Shown: positions 17,166 through 26,200, counted from the stretch's first letter. The stretch is DNA of 64,000 nucleotides from JACPVU01 sp964373255 (GCA_964373255.1 CAYJTG010000004.1:1-64000), one strand, 5' to 3'. Program-made: numbers and translations. The notes: generated by a model from the letters alone, not told the origin.

Positions 17166-18134
17166 ATGGCAAATCTTACGATTGTCGAGGCTGTCAATGC
17201 TGCGCTGAAGCAGGAGATGGAGAGGGACAAATCCGTCATAGTGCTGGGCGAAGACGTCGGCAAGGACGGCGGCGTTTTCCGCGCGACAGAAGGGCTTTAC
17301 AGATTATACGGCGAAAATCGCGTTATCGATACGCCATTATCTGAAGTGGGCATTGTCGGAACGTCCATCGGCTTAGCGCTTGGAGGTATGAAGCCGGTCG
17401 CTGAAATCCAGTTTGACGGCTTTATTTATTCCGCCTTTGACCAGGTTGTTTCGCACCTGAGCAGAATAAGAAACCGCTCGCGCGGTCGTTACAGTTGTTC
17501 GCTCGTCATTCGCGCCCCCTACGGCGGCGGGATAAAGGCTTTGGAGCACCACAGCGAGACGCCGGAAGCGTACTTCGCGCACGTGCCCGGCATAAAGGTT
17601 GTTATACCCTCAAATCCATACGACGCAAAGGGACTCCTCGCATCAGCAATACGCGACCCGGATCCTGTAATATTTTTCGAGCCGAAAAAGGTATACCGAG
17701 CAATCCGTGACGAGGTGCCCGACGAGAGCTATACCGTGCCAATAGGTCAGGCCGCTGTAAAGAAAGAGGGCAGCGACGTCACGATCATAACGTGGGGCTC
17801 CATGGTAAGGACGTGCATCGACACTGCAAATAATTCTGATGCAAGCGTGGAGATTATCGATGTCCGCACCATATCACCGCTTGATACCGATGCAATACTT
17901 AATTCTGTGAAGAAGACTAAGCGCGCCATCATTGTGCACGAAGCCCCAAGAAGCTTCGGCGTTGGCGCAGAGATATCAGCACGCATCAACGAGCGCGCTA
18001 TTCTTAATCTGGAGGCACCCATACTGCGTGTCACTGGCTACGACGTGACCGTGCCGTACCCAAAGACAGAAGACTATTACCTGCCTGACGCATTTAGAAT
18101 ACAGAGAGCTATCAAGCAGATCATGGAGTTCTGA
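17166..18134 (+). CDS. pdhB: pyruvate dehydrogenase E1 component, beta subunit
   Basis: 322 aa with the transketolase-like N-terminal domain (VLGEDVGKDGGVFRATEGL, TPLSEVGIVGTSIGLALGG) and C-terminal domain (DVRTISPLDTDAI, ITWGSMV). Forms the alpha2beta2 E1 with the upstream gene. The length is normal. The segment FGVGAEISARI is a family hallmark. Downstream lie a small lipoprotein and a lipoate ligase on the same strand and the E2 gene converging from the other strand. Confidence 0.92.
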   Translation: MANLTIVEAVNAALKQEMERDKSVIVLGEDVGKDGGVFRATEGLYRLYGENRVIDTPLSEVGIVGTSIGLALGGMKPVAEIQFDGFIYSAFDQVVSHLSRIRNRSRGRYSCSLVIRAPYGGGIKALEHHSETPEAYFAHVPGIKVVIPSNPYDAKGLLASAIRDPDPVIFFEPKKVYRAIRDEVPDESYTVPIGQAAVKKEGSDVTIITWGSMVRTCIDTANNSDASVEIIDVRTISPLDTDAILNSVKKTKRAIIVHEAPRSFGVGAEISARINERAILNLEAPILRVTGYDVTVPYPKTEDYYLPDAFRIQRAIKQIMEF

Positions 18135-18176
18135 TATACTTCAAATTATTTAACCTATGAGCAATAATCTTATACT

Positions 18177-18407
18177 ATGCTGACAAGGCGCATCACGATT
18201 GCATTGCTTCTGATAGCTGTTGTTGTTATAGCCGGCTGTACGAGCCCCTGCACGCCAGAGAACCCCAGGTCAAACGTTACCACAAAGGCCCCGAGCGTGC
18301 AGGACTGCATAAATCTGTGCCGCAGCTACGGGTTTGAATGGAAAACGCAAGTAACCGGACAGGACCCTGATAAAGGCCTTCTGCACTGCAACTGCTATGT
18401 GTGCTGA
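18177..18407 (+). CDS. small Cys-rich lipoprotein
   Basis: 76 aa with a signal peptide (TRRITIALLLIAVVVIAGC) ending in a lipobox VIAGC, so the mature protein would be lipid-anchored at Cys 20. The mature part has several more Cys (CTPEN, DCINLCRSYGF, HCNCYVC), probably disulfide-bonded. No family is recognised. It lies between pdhB and lplA, perhaps by chance. Confidence 0.65.
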   Translation: MLTRRITIALLLIAVVVIAGCTSPCTPENPRSNVTTKAPSVQDCINLCRSYGFEWKTQVTGQDPDKGLLHCNCYVC

Positions 18408-18448
18408 TTGATTAATAATAAATAGTTGAGAAAAATAAACAGTATCAT

Positions 18449-19456
18449 ATGAGTCATATTTCATATCTTACAGAAGATTTATACAGCGACAGGTCTATTT
18501 CTGAAAAAGTTAAAAAGAGCAGGATGCATACTAATGGCATGTTTAATTATGATTACTGGGGAAACCAAACCTTTGGCAGCCATCTAAACATGGCCCTTGA
18601 GGAGTATCTTCTTCGCCGGGCAGCAAACGGAAATGCATCTATCAGGTTTTTCAGTTTTCCTAACGATTCAATAATTATTGGATACGCGCAGGCGACTGAT
18701 GTCATAAAGAAAAAAGACAAGAGTTTTAATGTAGCCCGAAGGCTCACAGGAGGTTCGCACGTGCAGGTCGGTTCCAACGTGCTTGCTTACACGTTTGCCG
18801 TGCCAAGAAACGGAGAATTCAATCACTACGAAGATATGCGCGCTTATTATGCGCAGCACGTGGCAAACGCGCTGGAAAGCCTGGGCGTTGAAGGTGTGGA
18901 AATTAATAACAGGGCTTCCACTATCAATGTCAATGGAAAAATAGTTGCAAGCCACGCAATGATCTGGGGCGTAAAAGGCGCGCTCCTTCATGGTCTGATT
19001 GTCCTCGATCCGTACGACGTCGACATAGTAAATGAAAGGGTGCATCTAGGCGAAAGAAAAATAGGAAATGACGTTTATACTGAATATTCGGCTCTCAAAA
19101 AAATACCTGCCATTTCCCAGCTTCTTGAGAATGTGGCACCCAATCTTCAAGGTCAGGCACGGCTACGTGTAATGAAAGACCTCCTGGGCAAAACTATTCT
19201 GTATCACGTTACAAACGGAGAATATAAGAATTGCCTTGTGGATCGCAAAGTAGCGTCAGAAGCCTTTGACATTGTGATGCAAAAATACGGGACTGATTTT
19301 TGGATCAATCGCCGCGATCCTGTTTTTACAAAAGAAGAGATCGAAGAAATACCTGGTGAAGAGCTTGCAGGATCGCTCAGAAAAAATCTTGGATATTGCC
19401 TTTTTCTTCAGGTCGAAGATCGTGATTTCAAAAAAATGGCCGAGCCACAGAATTAG
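18449..19456 (+). CDS. lplA: lipoate-protein ligase A
   Basis: 335 aa. Attaches lipoate (or octanoate) to the E2 lipoyl domain. The biotin/lipoyl-ligase core shows NMALEEYLL, the RRLTGGSHVQVG substrate loop, and VNGKIVASHAMI, whose Lys is the conserved catalytic lysine. A C-terminal accessory region is present. It lies in the same cluster as E1 and opposite E2, fitting E2 lipoylation. A start at 18539 (MFNYDYWG) is also possible since the first 30 residues are not conserved. Confidence 0.85.
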   Translation: MSHISYLTEDLYSDRSISEKVKKSRMHTNGMFNYDYWGNQTFGSHLNMALEEYLLRRAANGNASIRFFSFPNDSIIIGYAQATDVIKKKDKSFNVARRLTGGSHVQVGSNVLAYTFAVPRNGEFNHYEDMRAYYAQHVANALESLGVEGVEINNRASTINVNGKIVASHAMIWGVKGALLHGLIVLDPYDVDIVNERVHLGERKIGNDVYTEYSALKKIPAISQLLENVAPNLQGQARLRVMKDLLGKTILYHVTNGEYKNCLVDRKVASEAFDIVMQKYGTDFWINRRDPVFTKEEIEEIPGEELAGSLRKNLGYCLFLQVEDRDFKKMAEPQN

Positions 19457-19468
19457 CTTTTTATAGAT

Positions 19469-19924
19469 TTGTTTCGTTATTGTAATATGCTTCTCCTAGA
19501 TTCTCGTAAAAAGAAAGGGTATTTTGAGATTGATGAAAAGGACATAGAAAAACTAAAGCTAGAACTATATACTTATAGCCATCCTCATAATCTGGTGCTA
19601 TTCGTAAAAGCGCCTGACAACTCTCATTACAAAATAAATCTTATCGAAATTAACAACTCGATTAAATCAGATGTTTTCTATATAGATGATTTTAAAATAG
19701 CCAGTACTAAGGAGCCCGCAATTTCACCATCTGACTTGAATTGCAAAATAAAAAATATTGTCAAAAAGTCAGAATCGTATAGAGACACTCACGGTGTACT
19801 GCCGGCAGCTGTTGGTGTTTCCAATTATGAAGGCACAAAACAACTTTCGATAGAACGAATTGCTCTTTTGTCTGCTCTAAAATATCAGGAAATGCGATAC
19901 CAAATGAGTACTGTATTAAACTAG
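19469..19924 (+). CDS. hypothetical protein, 151 aa
   Basis: Not recognised. Soluble, strand-rich in the first half (YFEIDEKDIEKLKLELYTY, LVLFVKAPDNSHYKINL). A start at 19487 (MLLLDSRKKKG) is an alternative. AT-rich. It converges with the E2 gene, ending 4 bp before that gene's stop. Confidence 0.55.
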   Translation: MFRYCNMLLLDSRKKKGYFEIDEKDIEKLKLELYTYSHPHNLVLFVKAPDNSHYKINLIEINNSIKSDVFYIDDFKIASTKEPAISPSDLNCKIKNIVKKSESYRDTHGVLPAAVGVSNYEGTKQLSIERIALLSALKYQEMRYQMSTVLN

Positions 19925-19927
19925 TTC

Positions 19928-21247
19928 TTAATTCTCCATCAATAACAGTTCCGGATCTTCTAAATGTTCCTTAAGATCGTTCGCAAAGCGCGCGCACTCG
20001 GCGCCGTCAAGCACGCGGTGATCGAACGCCACCGAGAACGGAAGCATTTTTCTTACGATGATCTTGTCATCCTTATACACAACCTTGTCATAGATCTTGC
20101 CCGTCGCAAGTATCGCCACGTCAGGCCAGTTTATGACAGGCGTCGCGTACAAGCCGCCTATAACGCCGACATTTGTTATTGTGAATGACGAGCCCTTCAA
20201 ATCAGCGAGGTCAAGCTTTCTTGTATCTGCCCTGTTAGCGAGGTCGGCAATTTCTTTCGCAAGCGCTATTATTGATTTGTCCTGCGCGTTCTTGATAACC
20301 GGTACTATCAGTCCATCAGGCGTGTCAACAGCTACGCCGATATTATAATATTTTTTGACTATTATCTCTTCGTGTTCGTCGTCCAGCGAGGCATTTAGCG
20401 TTGGATGATTACGCAAAGCAGCTATCACAGCCTTGATTACGAAGGGCAGGTAAGTCAGGTGCGCGCCTTCCTTTTCCGCTTTCGCCTTTTCTTTTTCCCT
20501 TAATTGCACAAGTTCTGTTACGTCAGCTTCATCCATATGCGTGACATGAACGGCTGTTGTGGCAGACTTTATCATGTGGTCGGCAATCGATTTTCGCACC
20601 CCTTTGAGCGGTATTCTTTCAACGTAGCCGTAGAAATCGTATTTCTTTGATATATGAACCGCAGGCTGCACTTCCTCTATGCCCTTTGATTCAGCCGCCT
20701 TTCGCACGTCTTCTTCGGTTATTCTTCCCTCGTGTCCTGTGCCTGTTACATTTTCTAAATTGGCGTGCAAATCCCGCGCAAGCCGCCTTACAGCAGGCGT
20801 GGCAAGCACGTGCGCCTCTGATTGTGGCGGCGTGGATTGGTGGATTGTTTCAGCTCTTTTTGTTTCTCCTACATTTTTTTCTTCGCTTTCTGCTGGCGCC
20901 TCTTCCAACTGGCCGACAACAGATGCGGTGTACTTCTCCTCTTTTTCTTTTGCTGGTCTTTTTTCTGCTTTCTTGACTTGTATCTTATTTACATCTTCGC
21001 CAGCTTCAGCAATAACAACCAAGACTTCACCAACCTTGACACGGTCGCCGGCTTTGTGGTATATCTTTGCGACCTTTCCGGACTTAGGTGATGGAATCTC
21101 AACAATGGCTTTGTCGGTCTCCATCTCAAGAAGTACCTGGTCTTCCCTTACTGTGTCGCCTTCCTTAACGTGCCACTTTACTATCTCGCCTTCGTTTATG
21201 CCCTCACCAACGTCAGGGAACTTGAACTCGATTGCCATAGTAATCAC
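19928..21247 (-). CDS. pdhC: dihydrolipoamide acyltransferase (E2 of 2-oxoacid dehydrogenase)
   Basis: 439 aa with three domains in order: a lipoyl domain at about 1-80 with the modified lysine in METDKAIVEIPSP, a Lys/Glu-rich linker, a peripheral-subunit-binding domain at about 150-185 (ATPAVRRLARDL), and the chloramphenicol-acetyltransferase-like catalytic domain ending in AFDHRVLDGAECARF, with the active-site DHR at about 409-411. It forms the core that receives the acyl group from E1 and makes acyl-CoA. The start may be the ATG three codons in (MAIEFKF). E3 is not encoded in this window. Confidence 0.92.
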   Translation of the reverse strand: MITMAIEFKFPDVGEGINEGEIVKWHVKEGDTVREDQVLLEMETDKAIVEIPSPKSGKVAKIYHKAGDRVKVGEVLVVIAEAGEDVNKIQVKKAEKRPAKEKEEKYTASVVGQLEEAPAESEEKNVGETKRAETIHQSTPPQSEAHVLATPAVRRLARDLHANLENVTGTGHEGRITEEDVRKAAESKGIEEVQPAVHISKKYDFYGYVERIPLKGVRKSIADHMIKSATTAVHVTHMDEADVTELVQLREKEKAKAEKEGAHLTYLPFVIKAVIAALRNHPTLNASLDDEHEEIIVKKYYNIGVAVDTPDGLIVPVIKNAQDKSIIALAKEIADLANRADTRKLDLADLKGSSFTITNVGVIGGLYATPVINWPDVAILATGKIYDKVVYKDDKIIVRKMLPFSVAFDHRVLDGAECARFANDLKEHLEDPELLLMEN

Positions 21248-21274
21248 ATTACTTGAACATTACAGTTAATTATT

Positions 21275-21700
21275 ATGCAATGGCATTTAAAACCTGCTGC
21301 TATAATTATTAGCATGAAAGCCGAGACATTAGAAAAACAATTCCAAAATCACCCAAACTTAAAAGTATATACAATAAGGTCTGACCAATCAGAATTTATT
21401 ACCGGCTATATCGATGAAATGACGAGAAGAAACAAAATACTCCATGTCATACTTTCACCGTTAGTATATTTTGACCTGTATCGTGGATGGACAAACGAAC
21501 TGAGCATGCTGAAAATAGAAATTGAGGATAATACACATTTCAATTTGAGATACGGTACAGTAACTACCAATTACGATACGCATAAAAGACAAGCTGTACC
21601 AATTGCACGCAAAGCAAAAAAGGAAGTATATCTGCAGTGGCGACTTAAAAAAAACGACAAAAATTTCGCGAAATACCTCAAAGCCGCCAAAAAATTATAG
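21275..21700 (+). CDS. hypothetical protein, 141 aa
   Basis: Not recognised. Soluble and basic at the C-terminus (KKNDKNFAKYLKAAKKL). The conserved-looking part is QSEFITGYIDEMTRR and NLRYGTVTTNYDTHK. The real start may be at 21314 (MKAETLEKQF). AT-rich relative to neighbours. Convergent with the glycosyltransferase gene, whose stop is 4 bp away. Confidence 0.55.
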   Translation: MQWHLKPAAIIISMKAETLEKQFQNHPNLKVYTIRSDQSEFITGYIDEMTRRNKILHVILSPLVYFDLYRGWTNELSMLKIEIEDNTHFNLRYGTVTTNYDTHKRQAVPIARKAKKEVYLQWRLKKNDKNFAKYLKAAKKL

Positions 21701-21703
21701 AAT

Positions 21704-22894
21704 TCATTCCCTTTCTACAATCTCTATATCGTACGGTGAATTTATGCGGTACGTTACGCCTCGCCACGTGAGCGTCTTCTTTTTCCAAGCACGCAGGATG
21801 TTGTAAGCCATCAGAACGCCGGCGCAGAAATCAGCAGCAATGTATAGTGTTCTGGATCTGATTTGTGCATTGATCAAGTTCTTCAGATTTGCATAATCAA
21901 TTGAAGCGCGCAAGAAACCAAAAAATATTGTCAGCAGCATCAGCGACGATTCAATAAGAAATAGATGCTGTTCTGTGGCAAAATACATGAACAGCGTTGC
22001 AAAGCCCATGATTATTGCCAGAAGATTTCCGATATAAAAAATTACGCCAGCCCTCCAGACGTTTTTAAAATAAAGCCGCACAGTAACCACCTGACGCGTT
22101 GTAAATTTAGAGAGCCTGAAGAATTCGTCCATCTCGGAGTTTATTATGCAGGAAGGGACAAATTTTATTTTGAGTCCAGCCTTCTTAACAGCCTGTGTTA
22201 TCTGCGTATCGTCGCTGAAAGTTTTTTTTATCAATTCCTGAACTTTGAGTTTCTTCAGCAGCTGCTTTGATATGGCGGAAGAGCCGCCCCACATAAATGC
22301 GTAGCGGCCGAACATCTGCAGCAGGCTTATGTTGTTCCACGCACACAAGATGTAGGACAAAAATCCTTTGTTAGGCATATAAAACCTGTGGCCCGTTGTT
22401 GCTCCAATCTCCTTCTTCTTCAGCGGCCCGATGAGGTCGCAAAGCCAGTTCTTGCGAGGAACAGCGTCTGAATCAAGAAAAACAATATAGTCATTCTTCG
22501 CATTCTTCATGCCTGCAAGGAGCGCCGAATTCTTGTGCGCGCAGTTAGGCAGGATAGTGGAATTTATGACCCGCACCCTTTTGCGACCTTTTACCAGCCT
22601 GCGGATCTCTTGCTCTGTGTTTTTGTCGCCCTTGTCAACAATGAATATTATCTCATACCTGCTTCGTGGATAATTCTGATGGATAAGCGCTTTTATTGTG
22701 TCTTTCAGGTTTGTGTCGATGCCCTTCAGCGGAAGCAGTATAGAAACCGTCGGCTTGAAGTTATATTTTTCTTTCAGGTCTTTTCCGAATTTTCTGTACA
22801 GGCTGGATTTGAAGGTAACAGAAAGGAGGGCAACTATAAACGCAGCCAGCCCGAATGTCAGCAGCATCACGTGGGCTGCAATGAAAAATGTCAT
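21704..22894 (-). CDS. membrane glycosyltransferase, family 2
   Basis: 396 aa. One N-terminal membrane helix, then a GT-A domain with PTVSILLPLKGID, the YEIIFIVDKGD strand, the metal-binding FLDSDAVPRKNWL and a DDTQITQAVKKAG acceptor-side motif, then about three membrane segments near the C-terminus. It resembles ceramide-glucosyltransferase-like (HpnI-type) enzymes that build glycolipids at the membrane. The donor and acceptor cannot be read from the sequence. Confidence 0.82.
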   Translation of the reverse strand: MTFFIAAHVMLLTFGLAAFIVALLSVTFKSSLYRKFGKDLKEKYNFKPTVSILLPLKGIDTNLKDTIKALIHQNYPRSRYEIIFIVDKGDKNTEQEIRRLVKGRKRVRVINSTILPNCAHKNSALLAGMKNAKNDYIVFLDSDAVPRKNWLCDLIGPLKKKEIGATTGHRFYMPNKGFLSYILCAWNNISLLQMFGRYAFMWGGSSAISKQLLKKLKVQELIKKTFSDDTQITQAVKKAGLKIKFVPSCIINSEMDEFFRLSKFTTRQVVTVRLYFKNVWRAGVIFYIGNLLAIIMGFATLFMYFATEQHLFLIESSLMLLTIFFGFLRASIDYANLKNLINAQIRSRTLYIAADFCAGVLMAYNILRAWKKKTLTWRGVTYRINSPYDIEIVERE

Positions 22895-22946
22895 ACAATT
22901 ATTGTGGGTGCAAGGAATAAAAGCATGAGGCCGGCCATTTTTATCA

Positions 22947-23249
22947 TCATACTTCGATCATCACATCGTTGCCTTGGACGACCACATTGTGCGTTTCGAT
23001 CTTGACGGTCGGCATCGTTACCATAGTGCCTGTTTTGACGTCAAACTTCCACCCATGGAGAGGGCACGTTATGACTTCTCCTTCCAGATACCCTTCGCCC
23101 AATGACCCGCCACGGTGAGGGCACGTACCTGTCGTGGCGTAAAATTTGCCATTTACATTGTACAAAGCAATGGCTTGCCCGTTTGCGATAACTGCTTTTG
23201 CCTGCCCGTCCTTCAAATCACTTACATTTGCGACCTTCACAAGAGGCAT
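22947..23249 (-). CDS. Rieske-type [2Fe-2S] ferredoxin
   Basis: 100 aa with both Rieske boxes: CPHRGG (C43, H45) and CPLHGW (C62, H65). These bind a [2Fe-2S] cluster through two Cys and two His. It is a soluble single-domain protein of the NirD/BphF size class, an electron carrier for an unknown oxidoreductase. It lies beside the Mrp Fe-S carrier gene, divergent from it. Confidence 0.92.
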   Translation of the reverse strand: MPLVKVANVSDLKDGQAKAVIANGQAIALYNVNGKFYATTGTCPHRGGSLGEGYLEGEVITCPLHGWKFDVKTGTMVTMPTVKIETHNVVVQGNDVMIEV

Positions 23250-23400
23250 AAAATCACCAGCAGCTTACTTTCTTCTTAATGCAAGATTTTATATTTGTAT
23301 CATTTAAGGTTTATTGCATGACTGACGCTGGTCTGGAAGGGCAGCGCATCTTGCGCGCAGCAAGAAAACAATCATGTCTACCGGATGTAAGGCGCATTAT

Positions 23401-24165
23401 ATGGCAAATCAAGAATTGGAAGATATCAAAAGGAAAAGCACTGGAATCATGCAAAAGAATGTCGAATTATTGAAAGAAAGGCTTGATAAAATCCAACACA
23501 AGATTGGTGTCTACAGCGGCAAGGGTGGCGTGGGAAAGACGACCGTAGCTGTCAATCTTGCCGTTGCACTTGCAGAACAGGGGTATAGCGTAGGATTTCT
23601 TGACGCTGACATCGATTGCCCAAATGCGCATATCATCTTTGGAATCAACGAAAAAACAGCGATGTCCGACGGCATGCTTGTTCCTGTGGAAAGGTATGGC
23701 GTAAAATTTGTTTCTATGGCGTTGCTCGCCGAAAACGACGAAGCGATAATGTGGCGCGGCCCTATGCTGACAAAGGCCATAAATGATTTTCTTTCCCTCA
23801 CAGACTGGGGCGAACTCGATTACCTCATCATTGATATGCCGCCCGGCACAAGCGACGCACCAATTACTATAATGCAGCTTCTTACCGACCTGGACGGTTT
23901 TGTAGTTGTTACAACACCGCAATTGCTCGCGACAACAGATATGAACCGCTCAATAAACATGATTAAAAATTTGGGCAAACACGTCTTAGGAGTGGTGGAG
24001 AACATGTGCGGGCCCGTATTCGGCTGCTCAAAAAACGTGAATTACATTGCACACATACCGATGGAGAAAGAAATATCAGAGAGCAGCGACGCCGGCAGGC
24101 CAATCGTATTGCAGAACAATGATATAAAAAATATATTTGAAAGAATCATCGAGAAGATAGAATAG
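23401..24165 (+). CDS. mrp: Mrp/NBP35-family ATPase (Fe-S cluster carrier)
   Basis: 254 aa from the chosen ATG (an ATG nine codons upstream is possible). The deviant Walker A motif YSGKGGVGKTT and the following FLDADIDCPNAH and IIDMPPGTSDAP are diagnostic for the Mrp/ApbC P-loop family that holds and transfers [4Fe-4S] clusters. The C-terminal Cys pair is MCGPVFGC (CX5C) rather than the usual CPxC. It sits between the Rieske protein and a toxin-antitoxin pair. After its stop, 24166-24280 holds a non-coding stretch that I cannot interpret. Confidence 0.88.
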   Translation: MANQELEDIKRKSTGIMQKNVELLKERLDKIQHKIGVYSGKGGVGKTTVAVNLAVALAEQGYSVGFLDADIDCPNAHIIFGINEKTAMSDGMLVPVERYGVKFVSMALLAENDEAIMWRGPMLTKAINDFLSLTDWGELDYLIIDMPPGTSDAPITIMQLLTDLDGFVVVTTPQLLATTDMNRSINMIKNLGKHVLGVVENMCGPVFGCSKNVNYIAHIPMEKEISESSDAGRPIVLQNNDIKNIFERIIEKIE

Positions 24166-24280
24166 TTAGACTATGAAAATTTGTCGTGCCTTAGTCACCT
24201 TCTAGTATTCTCATTGCATTGTCCAAAGAGCCGCTAAATTCGCCTTTATCTTGCGGTTCAGATTGAATAGAATAAATAAT

Positions 24281-24661
24281 TCACCATTCTTCGATCTTCA
24301 GGTCTGGTATATTCTGGAAATCTTTTTTGTTACGCGTTACAAGAATAAAATTATAGGACTTGACTATACTGGCTATAAGCAGATCAAATTCTTGTGTCAG
24401 TTTTCCATGCTCACGTAAAAATTTAAAGTCCCTGCCAAATATTTCACAGCTTTTTTCATCGAGCGTAATAATGTCAACCTGCTTCATAAATTCGTAAATT
24501 AGTTTTAGCGATTTTTCAGGATTATTTGCTATATAAGCGCCTTGAAAAAGCTCGCATAAGGTTATTGTAGTTATTGATATGTCAGACTCGGAAAGTTTAT
24601 TTTTTAATGCCTTATCACCACGAAATGTGCTTATAACTACGTCGGTGTCGACACAATACAT
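24281..24661 (-). CDS. vapC: VapC-type PIN-domain toxin
   Basis: 126 aa with PIN acidic residues at D5 (CVDTDVV), E37 (LCELFQ), D93 (EFDLLIA) and D114 (NKKDF). It follows its antitoxin with a one-base overlap. It is an RNase toxin by family knowledge. It is a distinct sequence from the toxin at 12271, so this is a second, independent module rather than a recent duplicate. Confidence 0.88.
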   Translation of the reverse strand: MYCVDTDVVISTFRGDKALKNKLSESDISITTITLCELFQGAYIANNPEKSLKLIYEFMKQVDIITLDEKSCEIFGRDFKFLREHGKLTQEFDLLIASIVKSYNFILVTRNKKDFQNIPDLKIEEW

Positions 24662-24891
24662 TATAATTTAGCACCCCTGAATCTAACGCGTTTTCTCTGT
24701 TCGTAAATCATCTTTTCTATCTTATCCAGTTCTTCCTTTGGTCCTGGCCACGCACCAAAGAATTTCATCAAATTCTTTTTTTTCCCTTCTCTAGTAATTT
24801 TAAGGACTACATCTGAGAAGGATTCATTTTCCTCTTTCAGCCTTTTCAGCTCGTTATAGGCCACGTCAGACAGGGAAATTACGCGTGTCAT
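24661..24891 (-). CDS. vapB: VapB-type antitoxin (DUF217 family)
   Basis: 76 aa starting MTRVISLSDVAYNELKRLK, followed by ENESFSDVVLKIT, the same pattern as the antitoxin at 12022 (SNESFSETIIRI). I chose the ATG at 24891 over one six codons upstream, because the upstream codons lie in a perfect palindrome that is better explained as an operator. Confidence 0.85.
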   Translation of the reverse strand: MTRVISLSDVAYNELKRLKEENESFSDVVLKITREGKKKNLMKFFGAWPGPKEELDKIEKMIYEQRKRVRFRGAKL

Positions 24892-24893
24892 AT

Positions 24894-24915
24894 ATATACA
24901 TGCATGCATGTATAT
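24894..24915. promoter_or_regulatory. perfect 22-bp palindrome, operator of vapBC-2
   Basis: Half-site ATATACATGCA is repeated as its exact complement without a spacer. It lies 2 bp upstream of the antitoxin ATG and also close to the divergent M48 gene, so it could act on both. It is the counterpart of the palindrome at 11974 but with a different sequence. Confidence 0.65.
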
Positions 24916-24971
24916 TTAAAGATTGTCAAGTTAAATACGCTTCCCGTTCTTTTAGACTAAGCGTGGTTTTG

Positions 24972-26129
24972 ATGAAAAAACAAATAAAATACCCATACAA
25001 GTATGATCCAAAGAGGCGAAAGCTCGCCAAGATCTACACACGCGGCAGGATGTGGGCGTATTTGATTAATGGAATAATTATACCCATAGCCTTCCTATAC
25101 ATATTCTTATCAACGGGTTCGGCCGCTGTGATGCGCGACGCGCTTTTCGGTTATGATTGGGCACAGGTTCCTGCCTATGCATTCATGCTGCTCTGGTTTC
25201 TGACTATTGTAACATTCCCGCTGCGTTTCTATTTTTCATACGTGCGCGAACACACCTACAAATTGTCAAATTATACGCTGGGCGGGTGGTTCAGGGATTT
25301 TCTGAAGGTGCTAATCCTGACGTTCATAGTGTCACTGACACTGATAACAGGGCTCTACTATCTGTTGCAGTTCGGTTTCTGGTGGGTCTATGCGTCCATG
25401 GCGTTCATTGTCCTCAGCGTTGTCTTCACGTACATTGTTCCTGTAATAATATTGCCGTTTTTCTACAAGCTTAAGCCCTACAACGATGTCGCACACAAAA
25501 AACGCCTGCTTGAAATTGTAAGAAAAGCAGGCGTCGAAAACGTAAAGCACGTCCTTGTCGCCGACGAGAGCTCGAAGTCAAAGAAGGCAAATGCCATGTT
25601 TTCAGGTTTCGGCCGGACAAAACGCATTGTATTATTTGATACGTTGATCAATAATTTCACAAAGGACGAAGTGGAGACGGTTATCGGTCACGAGGCTGGC
25701 CATTATGTGAACAAGGATGAGATGCGCGGATTGATATTAAAGTCAGTACTGATATTCCCTGTACTGTTCATAATTGATATTATATTACAATCAAATATAG
25801 GCAGCTTTGGCATAGCATCCATAGCCGATATCGCGGGGTTGCCACTCATCATGCTTTCCTTTTCGATAATAGAGCTGATTTTAATGCCTTTAGAAAATGC
25901 GTACTCTCGAAAAATGGAGGCAGAAGCTGATTTGTTCGCGCTGAATGCATGCCGCAAGCCTGATGCGCAGATATCGACAGAAAAGCGCCTGACAGACATG
26001 GCGCTGCACAACGATAAAGACCACGCGCTCATAGAATTCCTGCTGCACTCACACCCGAGCACCGTCGAGAGGATAAAAATGTGCGAAGAATGGAAAAGAC
26101 GAAATATTCCTTCAAGAAATCAGTGGTAG
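24972..26129 (+). CDS. M48-family membrane zinc protease (CAAX protease / STE24-like)
   Basis: 385 aa. About five membrane segments flank the zinc motif GHEAGHYVNKDE (HExxH), with a downstream Glu ligand in the segment AYSRKMEAEADLFAL. This is the STE24-like CAAX prenyl-protease arrangement. The ATG at 24972 is preferred since upstream codons overlap the vapB operator. The last three residues (NQW) and stop lie inside a 44-bp repeat shared with the 3' end of the gene at 26811. Confidence 0.88.
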   Translation: MKKQIKYPYKYDPKRRKLAKIYTRGRMWAYLINGIIIPIAFLYIFLSTGSAAVMRDALFGYDWAQVPAYAFMLLWFLTIVTFPLRFYFSYVREHTYKLSNYTLGGWFRDFLKVLILTFIVSLTLITGLYYLLQFGFWWVYASMAFIVLSVVFTYIVPVIILPFFYKLKPYNDVAHKKRLLEIVRKAGVENVKHVLVADESSKSKKANAMFSGFGRTKRIVLFDTLINNFTKDEVETVIGHEAGHYVNKDEMRGLILKSVLIFPVLFIIDIILQSNIGSFGIASIADIAGLPLIMLSFSIIELILMPLENAYSRKMEAEADLFALNACRKPDAQISTEKRLTDMALHNDKDHALIEFLLHSHPSTVERIKMCEEWKRRNIPSRNQW

Positions 26130-26162
26130 CTCTTTCCGCATCCGCACGTGGCCTTGGCGTTT
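26119..26162. repeat. 44-bp direct repeat, left copy
   Basis: This copy and 26810-26853 match in 43 of 44 bases. The right copy is the 3' end of the DUF1858-IscA gene. The left copy contains the stop codon of the M48 gene. Between them lie a PIN gene and a small opposite-strand frame. This looks like a duplication made when the PIN cassette was inserted. Confidence 0.85.
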
Positions 26163-26200
26163 ATACGCGCATATAAATATTGCATTTCTCAATTATATCT

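Noticed and set aside
23318..23473. Alternative N-terminal frame before Mrp, beginning MTDAGLEGQRILRAARK
   Set aside because: It ends in a stop after about 50 codons in a different frame. A frameshift joining it to Mrp was considered, but the Mrp frame has its own plausible start codons.
24166..24280. Open frame continuing past the vapC-2 stop in the same frame (about 30 codons ending LEGD)
   Set aside because: No start codon of good quality and no recognisable domain; it is too short to call a pseudogene.
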